A stretch of DNA of 64,000 nt from Cacajao melanocephalus (lineage: Eukaryota > Chordata > Mammalia > Primates > Pitheciidae), in NCBI GenBank assembly GCA_963573385.1, contig CAUYLG010022037.1, forward strand, positions 1 through 64,000, written 5' to 3'. The notes under the pieces are model-generated. The model worked only from the letters and a program-made list of their open reading frames with translations, ran no database searches and was not told the DNA's origin. Shown here in pieces: positions 14,906 to 26,835 of this stretch. Each line of letters starts with the position of its first letter. Position 1 is the stretch's first letter. Position numbers and translations under genes: made by a program.

Positions 14906-16284
14906 TTATCAGCTTTCTGTACATTAGTTTATGACTTGACAGTGCAGGGAACATGGGTACCAGGACCAGGAGCGTATTACAAGACCCCTAATACATTCAG
15001 CCTCTATCTGCCTCTGCATTTTCAGGAAGGAGTATGTTTACTGCTGGCCTTTCGATCATTCTCTGAAGTTAAGTTTTCTTATCACATAAAGGCAGTATTT
15101 TAATCCACGAGTGTCTCAGTACCATCTATAGTCAATGGTATTTTGAGAAACTCCCCATTTAATACTTCTCTTTAGAAAGCTCTCTGCATCATGCTTATTA
15201 AGTTATATCACACCCAACAAGATTTTCTTGTAAATCTCCTCAGAGAACCCACGGAGAGTCTAAATAGAGAGAACCACTGATTAACTGGAAAACTCAGTTA
15301 ATCATCATTGTTTTCTTTTTCTTCTTGAGCTGTAGTTGAAGGATAAAGAAGTTAATAGCAATAACAATAGCAGTAAGAAAAGAATTATATCAGAAGTAAA
15401 TAAAATGTTTTCTACAATGTGACTAGGATCTGTCAAGATTAATTCTGATCTCTGGTGGACCAATTTTTAGCCCTGAGGCTGCTCACGAATCATGGGAAAA
15501 ATAAATTCGATTTTCTACAGTGTACTTTCCAAGGTATACATGGTCTAAAGCATTTAAGAAATATTTCAACTCACTAGTAGGAGGAAAGAAAAAGATTCAT
15601 GACACTCTATGAACAGGAAATTTCATTTTATAAGATTGTACTGTTGTTTAACTCTTTTCCCTAGTCAATGTTTATAATCATTATACACATTGTCTTCTGT
15701 ATCTTTTGAAAAATTCTGGCAAGCTCTTAATGTTTACCTGGCTCTGGGAGTGAAGTTCTTCATCTACACACAAGGTGGGGCCCTGAGTGCCTGAACCTTT
15801 TCTTAGAGCGGAATGAGTCAGGAGTGGAGTTAGTTCAAGCTGGATAAGCAGCCTCTCTCTCCATCTGGTCCATTTGCATGTGGGTAGAACCAAGGACACA
15901 TGTTCTCAGGGCTGTGTGGATACTGTGTGCAGGGAAAGTCAGAGAAAAGCAGTCTGCAGGTAGAAGCACATGAGCCAAGAAGAGCCTGTGTGATCTGAGA
16001 GAGCAAGAAACATGGAACACAGCAGTCTTGGTGCCTAGCAGCTTTCTCTTTCCTGATTCCAGGTTTTCCCGGCTCTCCATTCTGCTTTTGAATTGTGTCA
16101 CATGCACCTCGATCCTGAAATATGCTTTGTCAGTACTAGTACACTTCCGAGTTTACAGCCAAAAAATCTCAACTTAGTAGCAGTTAAGTCCATTTTGTCT
16201 ACATTTCTTATACTCCTAGACATTATTTTTCTCATCATGACAGTTTTTATAACTGTCTTTATGATTTTCTTCCTATACAAAGTA
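14906..16284. other. Unassigned, mostly unique intron
   Basis: GC is slightly higher around 15700-16100. Three overlapping minus-strand frames occur there but match nothing I know. A short perfect hairpin sits at 15278-15304. Confidence 0.5.
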
Positions 16285-16450
16285 CTTGTATTATCACATT
16301 CTCACTACTTTGAAGTAGGTACTATTATGATCCCCCTTGACAAATGAGGAAACTGAGGCACAAAGCGTTTACAGATATTGCAAGAGAGGTTGTGATGAAA
16401 TGGGAGTTTGGTCCTAAGCATTTTGGTCCAGAGCCCATATTCATAAACCC
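16285..16450 (-). repeat. MIR (antisense)
   Basis: 'gtaggtactattatgatccc' followed by 'caaatgaggaaactgaggcac' is the reverse MIR core with good matching. Confidence 0.8.
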
Positions 16451-18889
16451 CAATTCAGTTTTGAAAATAAAACAATAGTGACAAAGTTCATGTATAATAT
16501 ATGGAACTAGGATTTAAAAATTTGTGTATATGTATTTGTGAGAATATGTGTGTATGTGTATGTGTGTACCCTTGTATATAGGGAACCCTCACCCATCCCA
16601 ACTGCATGTGGAAAATGTCATGTGAAATTATTATGAAAAGATTCATATGTTCTTTGTTTCTTGTTATATTTCCTTGGAATGTTTCCTTCAGTTAAGACTT
16701 CTCTGAGTAAAAAATGAGACTTTACACAATGGCCATAATCAGGCCATGGGTGCCTACTGTTGATTCAGGTGCTCACACAGACTTCTGAACTGCATCCCCA
16801 ATTTAGACTCCTGCCTTCTGTAAGCAGTCATCACCTTTGCATAATCTCTCCACTCTGAGCTCTATCCAGGCAAACCCAGTGAGACAGGGTGAATTTAAAA
16901 GGCCACCATAAACTGAGCCACGATTTACCAACAGATCCAGTGGTTCAAGAATAATTTCCTCTGCAGCTTGAAATGTAAGTATGGCTCACTGAGAAGCCAT
17001 ATTACCTCCTGATTCCAAGGAAGGCCTGTCAAAGCAGAACTCACGGAGTGTAAAGTTTTTAAAGCGCATTTGTTATAGCTTGCTAGTCTGACTATTACAG
17101 TGAAACACTACACACCGTTAAACCTTCAAACTAGCACTGCAAAAATACTTATCAAAAATACAGCCTCTGGGAGATTTGTTTGCTCTAGAAATATGCTGTC
17201 TTTGCAGTTACTTTTTCCTTAATGAGAAGGTAGTGCAGGATTTGTCTTTTTCATTGGAGGGCAAAAAGCCAAATAAAGGGAATTGCCCTGAAAGTGACAT
17301 GGCAATACCCAATTCCTAGGCGGTGTTCAGAAATCTTTCTGAAAACACTTTACATTCTGAAATAAAAGAAAACCATTTGTTTTGCCTCAAAATTCTGTAT
17401 TCAGCAAGTTACTGATCTATAATATGACAGTTGAAAATGTGAGCCTGAAAATAAGCCCCTCCATGTAGGAAGCACTGTTTTCCTAAAAGCAAGAAGCTAT
17501 ATATGCCTTTGGATCTGGGTTAATCTAAACTTATCAGGAGCTTAGGGAATGACAATGAGTTGGATCGGTACTGTTTGGAAGCATTGTAAAACTTCCCATT
17601 AAAAGTTTAGAAGTGACGTTGTCTCCAGTTACTAGGGGATTCTGGTCTCCCTTTGTAGACTTGTGCATGCCTTCCATTCTTTGGCTTGCTCCTTGAGTAT
17701 GGCATTTGCTTGGAGAATGGGTGACCCGCCTTGTCAAACAATACACAGTAGAGTAAAGGTGGAGGCAAAAAATAAATAAATCAGTAAACCTTCAGAGACA
17801 TTTTCTTGCTTTTCCCATTTAATTTTTCATTTGGGTTATAAATGGCATCTCAGACAGAAGGAAGCCTCTGGGTTTTTCAGGATCCTCTGCTGGCCTAATT
17901 GTGAGCATGACACATGTAGAAGTGAGGCACTGACAGAATTAGTGATTGCAGCAAGAAGAAGGGAAGAGTGATCAATTATTCACCACATGCCACCAAATAC
18001 AAGAAGCATGACCACCTCTTGTCTCTCGCCTTCTCTCCTCTGTGCACACAAACAAAGCTCTTCCCACAGCCTACATGGCATTGAGAGAAATATTCCCTTC
18101 AAGCAATTCTCATTTTCACCAATCCATTTACATCTGACTTTATAAGTGGACAACCATAATTAAGGAAGTAAGTTAATGAATATTCTCTTAGTTAGCTTCC
18201 TTCATTCCTTCCTATCCATTTATTAAAACAGAAAAGAAAAAATAGACTCAGGTGAGTGATCTTGAGAATAAATTTATATATACAATTGATTTAGGAAATA
18301 TCTATAACATGTTAAAAGTAATGCAAAGGGTTTGGTAAATTCCTTCTGATTTTCTGATTTTCTGTATTAAAAGAGACACTTCTGATCATGAAAAGTCATA
18401 GAAATTATCCTGACATTAAAGAGCAGTCCAATCACTTGTTTTCCTTGTGGATTCAGGTAGCAGTCATTCCATCAATAGATATTCTTGAGTAAAGGAAAAT
18501 GGGCAAGTTTGTAAACCTTCATTGGCAATCCTTGCTTTGTAACCCATCTCTGTCATGGATGAAGTGTGTCTTTTCGGGTAGCTCAAACTTGTGATATCCA
18601 GGCATTTTTTTAATCTGTATACTAACCCATCTTCCAGTAAAACATACTTCACAGAGCTGTTAGAAGAATCAGATGATGTTTGTAAAAACATTCAATCAAT
18701 GTTCCTTCCTATATACCCCTTTATGCACAATTGTTCTGCATATTTGCTAGTTATTAATATTTACAGTGGATACCATCAGAGGCCAACAAATGGGTATCTA
18801 TTCTCTCTCAGATTTTAAAATGCTCTATATTGCTTTTACGTCTGAAAGGCCCACTTATGGATACTTTTGAAATATCTTTTTTTCTGAGT
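16451..18889. other. Unassigned, mostly unique intron
   Basis: A GT-rich patch at 16525-16570 is the only simple repeat. Frames at 17534-17746 and 18464-18691 are unremarkable. No known mobile element was recognised in 2.4 kb. Confidence 0.5.
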
Positions 18890-19100
18890 TATATATTTAT
18901 TACGTAGATTTATCATTTGCTGAAACTTCATATGTGCTGAGAACTGTTAAGTTATCTTTAGCTTATATGATCTCTTTGAAGCCTCACAGTAATCCTCAGG
19001 AAAAAAATGTATTATAATTTCCATTTTACAGGTGAATATACTGAGACCCAGAGCAGTTAAATATCCTCGATCCGAGACCTGTGAAAATCCAGTCAATGGT
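18890..19100 (-). repeat. MIR (antisense)
   Basis: 'gcctcacagtaatcctcagg' followed by 'tttccattttacaggtgaat' and 'actgagacccagagcagtta' matches the reverse MIR core. Confidence 0.75.
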
Positions 19101-19148
19101 CTTTGCTAAGGTTTCTCATCTCTTTAATATACAAACAAATTTCCTTGG

Positions 19149-19519
19149 TGTATTAGTCCATTTTCACACTGCTGTGAAGATATTACCAAAGACTAGGTAA
19201 TTTATAAAGGAAAGAGGTGTAATTGACTCACAGTTTTGCATGGCTGGGGTGGCCTCAAGAAACTTACAATCATGGTTGAAGCTGAAGCAGGCACATCTTA
19301 CATGGCAGCAGGTAAGAGAGAGAGTGAGCATGTGAGAGCACAGGAAAAACTACCATTTATAAAACCATCATATCTTGTGATAATTCACTCACTGTCACCA
19401 GAGCAGCATGGGGGAAACTGCCCCCATGATCCAATCACCTCCCACAGGGTCCCTCTTGGGGATTATGGAGATTACAATTCAAAATGAGATTTGGCTGGGG
19501 ACACAGTCAAACCATATCA
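19149..19519 (-). mobile_element. MST/THE1-type solo LTR (MaLR)
   Basis: Reads tgtattagtccattttcaca at the left and ends cacagtcaaaccatatca, so it is a MaLR LTR in antisense. Internal words 'catggctggggtggcctcaa' and 'aaacttacaatcatgg' are diagnostic. The 83-codon frame at 19236-19487 lies inside it and is not a gene. Confidence 0.92.
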
Positions 19520-19520
19520 C

Positions 19521-19650
19521 TGGGGAATCTTGTTAAGATGGAGACTCAATAGGCCTGGGATGAAGCCTTGGAGTCTTCATTTCTAACCAGCTCCTCAGTG
19601 GGGCCAGTAATGCTGGTCCTCACACCACACTTACTGTTGCAAGACTCTAA
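19521..19650 (+). repeat. MER5-like hAT-Charlie fragment
   Basis: 'gggaatcttgttaagatgga' followed by 'aggcctgggatgaagcc', 'cttcatttctaaccagctcc' and 'tgctggtcctcacaccacac' follows the MER5 order. It abuts the MST LTR. Confidence 0.75.
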
Positions 19651-20888
19651 AACACCCTGCCGTACAACTTAAATCTAGATCATGAACACTCAATAAATAT
19701 CAGATAAAAAATGAAATACTAGTCAAAGACTGGAGAAAGATGATTTCTGATGATTTGTTCAGGTGAAACTTTCTGCAATTAGTGACTAATTTTTTGTTGG
19801 GCTCATGTCATAGAGCAGGTATTTGACTTCGATACAAATGACCTTTGCCATATATATGTGTTTCCCTTCATTGAGCCAGTTCGCTGGACCCCACTGAGCT
19901 CCAAGCCATATTTGGGCTACTAGAGATTTTTGACCACTCAGTAGACTGGGGTATGTTGCCTTTGCCATCTGGCTGCTTTCCAGAACCTTCCCTCACTTGT
20001 CATGTCTCAGTCTTTCTGACTGAGCATTAATACCAAAATTCATGTTGGCCACAGATGAGAAATCATTAGAGTGAATTTTTATTAAAATAATAGTAACCTA
20101 ACATTAGGGAAAGAGAAAAATATGATGAGAGAAAAGAGGAGAAGAGAGGAGAAAGGAGATTAAAAAAATAGCAGAGAAGAGGAAGGAATATAAACAGAAG
20201 GACCACAGACTTTAGAACTGTTAATGTCTCAGAAACTAGAAAATAAGAATGGTTAATAGAGAAAGAGAAGAAGTCCTAGGAGCTAGCCTAACATTTGCTT
20301 TCACCCCGGAAATGATGTTTGTCACCTATCACTGTCGGACTTAGTCCAGAGACAATTTTTCCCTTTGCCCTGTTTGCCATGTGACTTTGTTTCCAATATG
20401 TTTACTCTTCAACCCCCACCCTTGTAAGAAATGGTAAAGGAGTCAAAAATAGACATTAATGAGGAGGATCTAATATGTGGCAGGCACTGTGGTGAAAAAG
20501 TGGGAATTTGGACTCTGATCTCATGAAGTGGAATGTCTAATGGGGAAGCCAGGAGCCTTATCCAAATGCAACTACCCTCATTGAGGCAGAACCTGTGACT
20601 TCTAGCCTACAATTTCTAAAGCTCCCTCTTCTGAATTTCATTAATAAGCCTTTGGCACTGGACTACAAATTGTTATTTATAAATGTGTTGTTCAACTAAT
20701 AGAAAAAACAATGCAACTTTTCATCAGTGTTCGTGTAGGTATGCAGAGGCATGCACGCACCTATGTGTTTCTTTCAACACTGCACAATATTATATTACAT
20801 ATTTACAATCGTAGTTAATGTACATTCTGATTACCCACATAAACATCACTAGGTTTGCTGATAGACACGTCCAAGCTAGATAAAGCCA
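19651..20888. other. Unassigned intron with purine-rich patches
   Basis: 20098-20180 is an A/G-rich patch. The rest is unassigned. Confidence 0.5.
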
Positions 20889-20962
20889 GAAGGAGAGAGA
20901 GAGAGAGAGAGAAAGAGCGAGAGAGCGAGAACAAGAAAGTGTGTGTGTAAGAGAGAGAGAAT
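20889..20962. repeat. (GA)n-rich purine tract
   Basis: A GA microsatellite interrupted by gc, followed by a short gtgtgtgt and a second GA run. The opposite strand is a long pyrimidine tract. The serine/leucine-rich 74-codon frame on the minus strand is its product. Confidence 0.93.
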
Positions 20963-21059
20963 CCAAGTTACCTAAGTAAAGCAAACTATGACTTTTTTTT
21001 TTTTTTGCTTTCATTCTATATGATGAAGATCAGCTGGGCCAGAACTGATCTAAATACAT

Positions 21060-21480
21060 GGTAATGGCTTTATTGAACAACAATCCTCAGGTATGGTTCT
21101 AGCATAAGGGAGCAAAAGTAAACGCAGAACTTCTATTTATGGAGATTACAGTATAGTAGAAGAGACAGACAGTAATAAGAATAATGCAAACGAGTGTACA
21201 AACATGCACCAAGAACACATTAGACTTATCTTACACTGGGTTATGTAAGAAAGAAATCTGAACAAAGGTGGCTTTGGAGAAGGAAGCTTTCCTTAGGAGG
21301 TGACTTGAGCTGAATTTTAAAAGATAACTCAGGAAAAGCTGCAAATGGGAGCAACTCTGTTGTGGAAGAGCACATGGAATGTTCCAGGAACTCTCCAGCC
21401 AATATGTCTGGAGGGCAGAGAACATAGCAGGAGGTGTAAAGAGAGGCCATGGTAACCGGTGGTCTCTTTGATGCAGTGAA
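21060..21480 (-). repeat. Possible old L2-type LINE fragment (antisense)
   Basis: 'atttatggagattacagtatagtagaagagacagacag' and 'ttccttaggaggtgacttgagctg', with 'catggaatgttccagg', resemble a common old LINE segment seen antisense to L2 3' ends. Family tentative. Confidence 0.45.
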
Positions 21481-21572
21481 GGATGGCAATAACTATATAA
21501 ATAAAACATAGTGTTTATTTGGTTCAGCCCTAGCCACGATATTTTGGGTATGTGGGGAAGGGGTGTGAAACA

Positions 21573-21955
21573 GTAATATGGTTTGGATCTGTGTCCCTGC
21601 CAAATCTCATGCCGGGTTGTAATCCCCAGTGTTGGAGGTAGTACCTGGTGAGAGGTGACTGGATCATGGAGTTATTAATGGTTTAGCAACATTCCTTTTG
21701 GGTACTGTATAGGTAGTGAGATCTGGTTGTTTAAAATTGTGTGGTGCCTCCCCCGACCCCTTGCTCTGGCCATGTAAGAGGTGTCTGCTTTCCCTTTGCC
21801 TTCCGCCATGATTCTGAGTTCCCTGAGGCCTCCTCAGAAGCAGATTCTGACATGCTTTTTGTACTGCCTGAGGAACTGTGAGCGAATTCAACCTCTTTTC
21901 TTTGTAAATTATGCAGTCTCAGGTATTTCTTTAGAGCAGTGTAAGAACTAACACA
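21573..21955 (+). mobile_element. MSTB-type solo LTR (MaLR)
   Basis: 'atatggtttggatctgtgtc', 'gtaatccccagtgttggagg', 'gatctggttgtttaaaattg' and 'ttatgcagtctcaggtattt' occur in MSTB order, ending gaactaacaca. Confidence 0.9.
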
Positions 21956-22699
21956 TACAGGTACTGGGAAACACAGTTCCCATTTCCTTGTCTCTCAGCC
22001 ACAATGTTCTGAGGTTCCTTTTGGAATTAGCACATATTGTCCATGTGTTTAGATGCTCAGGGCAAAGTCATCTTCTCTTGATTCTGACATTGTCTATAGA
22101 GATATTCTTTGCTACTTCCTACATGCTTTTATACTACAGCAGAATCTGGGATAAAGGAGACAGAAAACCATCTTCAATTAGATTTGCATTATAATTTCTT
22201 GTATAACAAAAACGGTGTTTTATGTAGATTTCTAAATATTTTCCGTAGGGACTGAATGAAGCAACATTTTACTGGGGCCATTGCAAATGGTGGTTCAAGG
22301 TGTTCAGGGGCCAACTTGTGTGACAGATCTGCTAAACAATCCATCATCACCACTGTTCTTGCCTCAGCCTTGCCCACCCTCATTCTTTCAGCTGGTTTCC
22401 TCAGTTTTCCAAGGATTTCATTCTCATGAGGGTCCTCAGTCCCACCCTGTCATGTAGACTCCTGATCAAATCATGAACCTAAACCCATCCCATCTCTAAA
22501 ATACCTCCTGCATTGGTATGTATTCCCTGCTCCGCTTCCAGATTCTAAGAATGTATGCTGTAAGTCCCAAATAAATTAAAATGAGTTAAAATTTTATTGA
22601 ACAGCTACTATGAGTTAAACACATTTAATACTATGGAAGATATCAATGCCTAATTCCTTTATTATAATGTATCGTAGATACTGGGATAAGTTTAGAATT
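21956..22699. other. Unassigned intron
   Basis: Nothing recognised in about 740 bp. Frames at 21988-22194 (+) and 22189-22383 (-) have no family features. Confidence 0.5.
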
Positions 22700-22805
22700 G
22701 AGAGGCCCAGGAATTGGTTTTATATCCCTGTTGCCTCAATGACCAGGCATGTGATCTTAGAAAAGTCACTAAATCCCTGTGTGCTCAAATTTCTTTTTTA
22801 TTTTT
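22700..22805 (+). repeat. MIR (sense, partial)
   Basis: 'caggcatgtgatcttagaaa' followed by 'agtcactaaatccctgtgtg' corresponds to the MIR core in sense orientation. Confidence 0.6.
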
Positions 22806-22834
22806 TGAAAGAAAAATGGAGATACGGCTTTATT

Positions 22835-23290
22835 CATTCATTTATTTCATATTTCTCGAATGCCTGTTATATATAAGGTAACAGAAACCCCAGGGATACA
22901 AGGCTGAGAAAAAGAAACTTGGGATCCACATTTGTGGAAATTATAGTCTGCAGCACAAGGTTATTCTGAAAATCAATAAGGTAATGGCTGTGAAAGTACT
23001 TTGAAAATGGCCAATATTGCACATGCATTAATTTTACTTATCACCCCTATGCTTAAGAAATTCAGAGGATTTTTCAGGGCAACAACGATAACATGAATAA
23101 AACATGTAGAAATAAATTTTACAGAAAAGGATAGACCTGTGTAGTGTATTTTATAGTCTAGTCCACCAATGCAGTAAAATTTCAAAGACGGACATTTGAA
23201 GTTGGTATGGAAGGATCAGAGAGACTTCTTGGAGGAGATAAAACTTGAGTTGGCCCCTTGACAGATGAGTTTCCATAAAGGATTACCAAT
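22835..23290 (-). repeat. L2-type LINE fragment (antisense)
   Basis: 'attcattcatttatttcatatttctcgaatgcctgttat' and 'ccagggatacaaggctgag' are the reverse of the L2 3' end. Further old LINE-like words continue to 'gacttcttggaggagataaaacttgag'. Diverged. Confidence 0.5.
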
Positions 23291-25907
23291 ACCTTTCTGC
23301 TTTCTTGATCCTTAGAATGTGTAATGAATAAAAATATCTATGATGAAGCAGTGCATTGTGTTGACATATTTAACATAGAGATCTTATTGTATTACTTCCA
23401 TAATAACCATAGGACTGGTTTAATTACTTCTCTTAACAGCATGGGTTTGAGGCAGATTTAGAGATTTCACTGTTCCTTAGAACTAAATGGAAAAGAAACT
23501 GATTTCTTTACAGAAGAAATAGAAAGGTAATTTATTTCTTCTACTGAAAATGTAGAAGATACCCTGTGTTTCCTCTGACTCTGTTGAATTATAGCATGGT
23601 CAGTGAAATTGATATTCAGGTCAATATCACTCTTTGAAGCTGGTAATTCTTTGTGGATATAATCTGTTTCTTATATGTTACTTTAGTCATATTTTGCAAA
23701 GGAACCTCATATTTGATCAGGGAACTTGGCTGTTTCAACAATCATAAAACAATAAAATAAAAATAAAATTACTTGTGAAATTGGTGATAAAATGCTTCAA
23801 TATTTGTTGAAATAAAAAGCCATGGCATATTTCATTAAAAGATGCATAAAGAACAGAAAACAGCTCCAACTGGGTATCTGACTCAGTATTTTCTTATTGT
23901 TCAAGTGGGCTCTTTCATACAAGATACTAAATTTAAAGTAAATATGGATGTCCCTCAGAAGCCAAAAACGCTTGAAGAGAAATGTGAAAATATATGTTAA
24001 AGATTTGTATGATAAAGAATGTTTGATTTAGAACATTTTTAGTATAACCATAGTAGTTACAAAAATCTAACTACCTATTAAGTTTATTTTGTTTCCATAT
24101 TTAACCCCAATTACCCTGTGCAGGGGAATTCTTTTAAAATTTAATTCCCCCTCTCACTTTTTATTTTCCTGCTTCTGCAAGTTCCCTTCCCGCCCCGCCC
24201 CCCTCCCCCCACCGACCCCACGCATGTAAATTGCAGCAGGTGCACAAAATTGAAGACATCACAATTAAATGTAATCAAATATTTTAGGCACTAATGAACA
24301 GCTCCAGGAAAACAAGTCAAAAGAAAAAAAAGCCTTTAAGTGAGTGGATTTTAAAACACCCAAGGCACCATAGGACCAATTAAGAGAGTCAGATACCAGG
24401 ACACATACTGACATTAATTATCTTTGAGTTCAGGGAAATAAAAAATAAAAGCAACAATTATCATAATAAATCTCCACACAGTGCTTGTAAGTTGTGCTAA
24501 TCTACAACACACCTGGGTTTCAGATATTTAAGGCGAATACTCAATCAGTTGGTAACGACCTCACAGAAGGGCTCATGGGACATTTTTTCCTTCCTGTAAT
24601 CTGCCAATCAGATAGAGGGGCTAAAATGATGTCCAACAGCTATGTCTGCTTTATTTCTCATCACTCACATGAGTTGCAGACAGAAGCACTGTATAATTTA
24701 TTCAATAAAGTAAGTTACAAAGCCAGTATTCTCTTTAGGGGATGTTTATTCAAAAAGAAGGAAAAGTCAAGAATAGATATTCATGGTAAAAATTTGAATC
24801 GTTGGAGTCCCAAAGTCCCATGATGTCTCTGTAAATTTATTCTCCCTGAAGCCAGGAAGAATCTTACTAAAGAGAACAAATATTTCAGTTTGGGAATATG
24901 GGTTTTCATTTTTTTAAATGCACAGGAGGGGTCAGAGAAAGAAAGTTAAGTGCTGTAAGCAAAGAGGAATAGAAAGGAAAAAAACTTGTTAAAATTGATC
25001 TAAACTCTATTGATAATTTGAGAACAAGAGCATAATATTTTAACAAAAAAAAAGGATATTTAAAAGGTAGAAGATTACTAGGATTCTTCAATCAGGGAAA
25101 AAAATAATATAAATATTAATTATTAGAAAAAACTATACAAATGTTTGTAGGTTGAATGCCTTCAATATGATTCAGGTGGAAATGTAAAATGAATGACTTA
25201 CCTTCCTAAACTTTTGATTAATAGTTTAACATATTAACATTTTCAGTGGACTCCTAGTGGTATTAGATGCAAAAGAAAACAAATATATGATTTTCATCTT
25301 ATTGTCTCCTCTCTGAATGCAGATAACTTCTCTTGAGGAAAGTTACGTTCAAATTATATATGATATTTAAAGTTTTTACACCAATTTTAATATTTAGGGC
25401 CATGCTGTTTATCCCAAAAATATAACTTTGATTATTTTGTCTCCTAATCAATTGAACATTCTGATCATGCATGTGGTAATTTGTTAAGTGTTAAAATATG
25501 CATGATGTTTGTGCAATTTTTAAATGTTTTATATCATACTGTGAAAAAGAGAAAAATATACATATAATTATTCATTTTTGTTTCTTAGATGCACAATTTT
25601 AATAGACCAAAAAATGTTGTAAAAGATAGTAAAAAGTAAATCAATGCTTTTATTATTATGTAATACTTGACATAGTCTAAAAGTGCTTCTAATATAAATA
25701 TCAGAGAAAACAAAACGGGCAGTTCTTTACCCACAGCTTATAACAAACTGTGGAAACTCATTTATAAATTTTGTACTTTGCAGTAACATTTTGATTCTTA
25801 TAAATTATATGCCTTTACATAGAATAGCCTCATATAATGAAAAATTTTGAGTTATTTTTATTGTATATCTTCACACAGCTAGATAAATTACGGCATGGCT
25901 AAATGTT
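23291..25907. other. Largely unique intron with a C-rich island
   Basis: A 2.6-kb stretch without recognisable mobile elements. It includes the C-rich block at 24184-24219 and a 109-codon plus-strand frame at 24494-24823 that I do not accept as a gene. If the Dp260 promoter lies in this intron it would be in sequence of this kind, but I see no TATA box or start that I can defend. Confidence 0.45.
24184..24219 (-). promoter_or_regulatory. G-quadruplex candidate, GC-box-like
   Basis: The plus strand is a C-rich block with cccgccccgcccccc and adjoining C runs, so the DMD-sense (minus) strand carries at least six runs of three to six G within 36 bp. It contains GC-box-like ccgccc motifs and stands out sharply from AT-rich surroundings. 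Regulatory function is a guess. Confidence 0.5.
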
Positions 25908-25917
25908 TAACCAACCT

Positions 25918-26177
25918 CTTTTTTTTCTTTTGAGATGGAGTCTGACTCTATCACCCAGGCTGGAGTGCAGTGGCCCATCTTGGCTCACTACAATCTCTGC
26001 CTGCCAGGTTCAGGTGATTCTCCTGCCTTACCCTGCCTGGCTAATTTTTGTATTTTTAGTAGAGACGGGGTTTCACCGTGTTGGCCAGGTTGGTCTTGAA
26101 CTCCTGACCTCAAGGGATCCACCCATGTCAGCCTTCCTAAGTGCTGGGATCACAGGTGTGGGCCACTGCACTGAGCC
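25918..26177 (-). mobile_element. Alu (antisense) with internal deletion
   Basis: The body lacks the 'gtagctgggattacagg' block between the two arms (about 45 bp missing near 26025). A perfect 10-bp target duplication taaccaacct flanks it (25908-25917 and 26178-26187). Confidence 0.95.
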
Positions 26178-26386
26178 TAACCAACCTTTTTAAAAAATAA
26201 GTTAATATTTTGGAAATATAGCCTTGGCTTCTGGAAATTAGTGTTTTATCAAATCTAGAAAACATAAAAACATTTTGACACATTTTATTCCATCAAAATT
26301 TGAAATGTATTTATATAGAAAGGCATGATTACAAAAAGATTTAAGACATAAAATCACAGAAAATATATTTGCAAACATATAGCAAA

Positions 26387-26835
26387 GTCTTAGCCTGTTT
26401 GTGTTGCTCTAAAGGAATACCTGAGGCTGGGTAATTTATAAAGAAAAGAGGTTTATTTATCTCACAGTTCTTCAGGTTGTACCAGAAGCATTGCCCAGGC
26501 ATCTGCTTCTGCTGAGAGCCTCAGGAAGCTTCCAATCATGGTGGAAGCCATGGTGGAAGGTAGCCGGACTTACATGAAGAAAGAGGCAGAAAGAGACAGG
26601 AAGAAAGAGAGAGGGGAGAGAAGTGCCAGGCTCATTTTAACAACCAGCTCTCGGGGCAAATCTCACGGGACCTAATGGAAGAACTCACTTATTACCTCAA
26701 GTAAGGCACCAAGTCATTCATGAAGGATCCACTCCAGGACCCAAATACCTCTCAAGATGCCCCACCACCAACACTGGAGATCAAATTTCATCCTGAGGAT
26801 TGGAGGGTCAAATATCTAAACTATAGCCCGTACTA
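26387..26835 (-). mobile_element. MLT1A/MST-like LTR (MaLR), antisense
   Basis: Opens 'cttagcctgtttgtgttgct' and 'aatacctgaggctgggtaat', includes 'gcttccaatcatggtggaag' and closes in the 'aaatatctaaactatagccc' region. About 450 bp, consistent with an MLT1A-type LTR in reverse. Confidence 0.82.

Noticed and set aside
18464..18691. Minus-strand frame containing MTEMGYKA, checked as a Dp260 first-exon start
   Set aside because: Only the first three residues resemble the Dp260 N-terminus as I recall it; the rest does not fit.
20889..20962. Possible RNA gene or regulatory GAGA site
   Set aside because: It is a simple (GA)n microsatellite with interruptions.
24494..24823. 109-codon plus-strand frame in unique sequence
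   Set aside because: It is antisense to DMD and has no recognisable domain, promoter or splice context. The length is unremarkable for a window this size.
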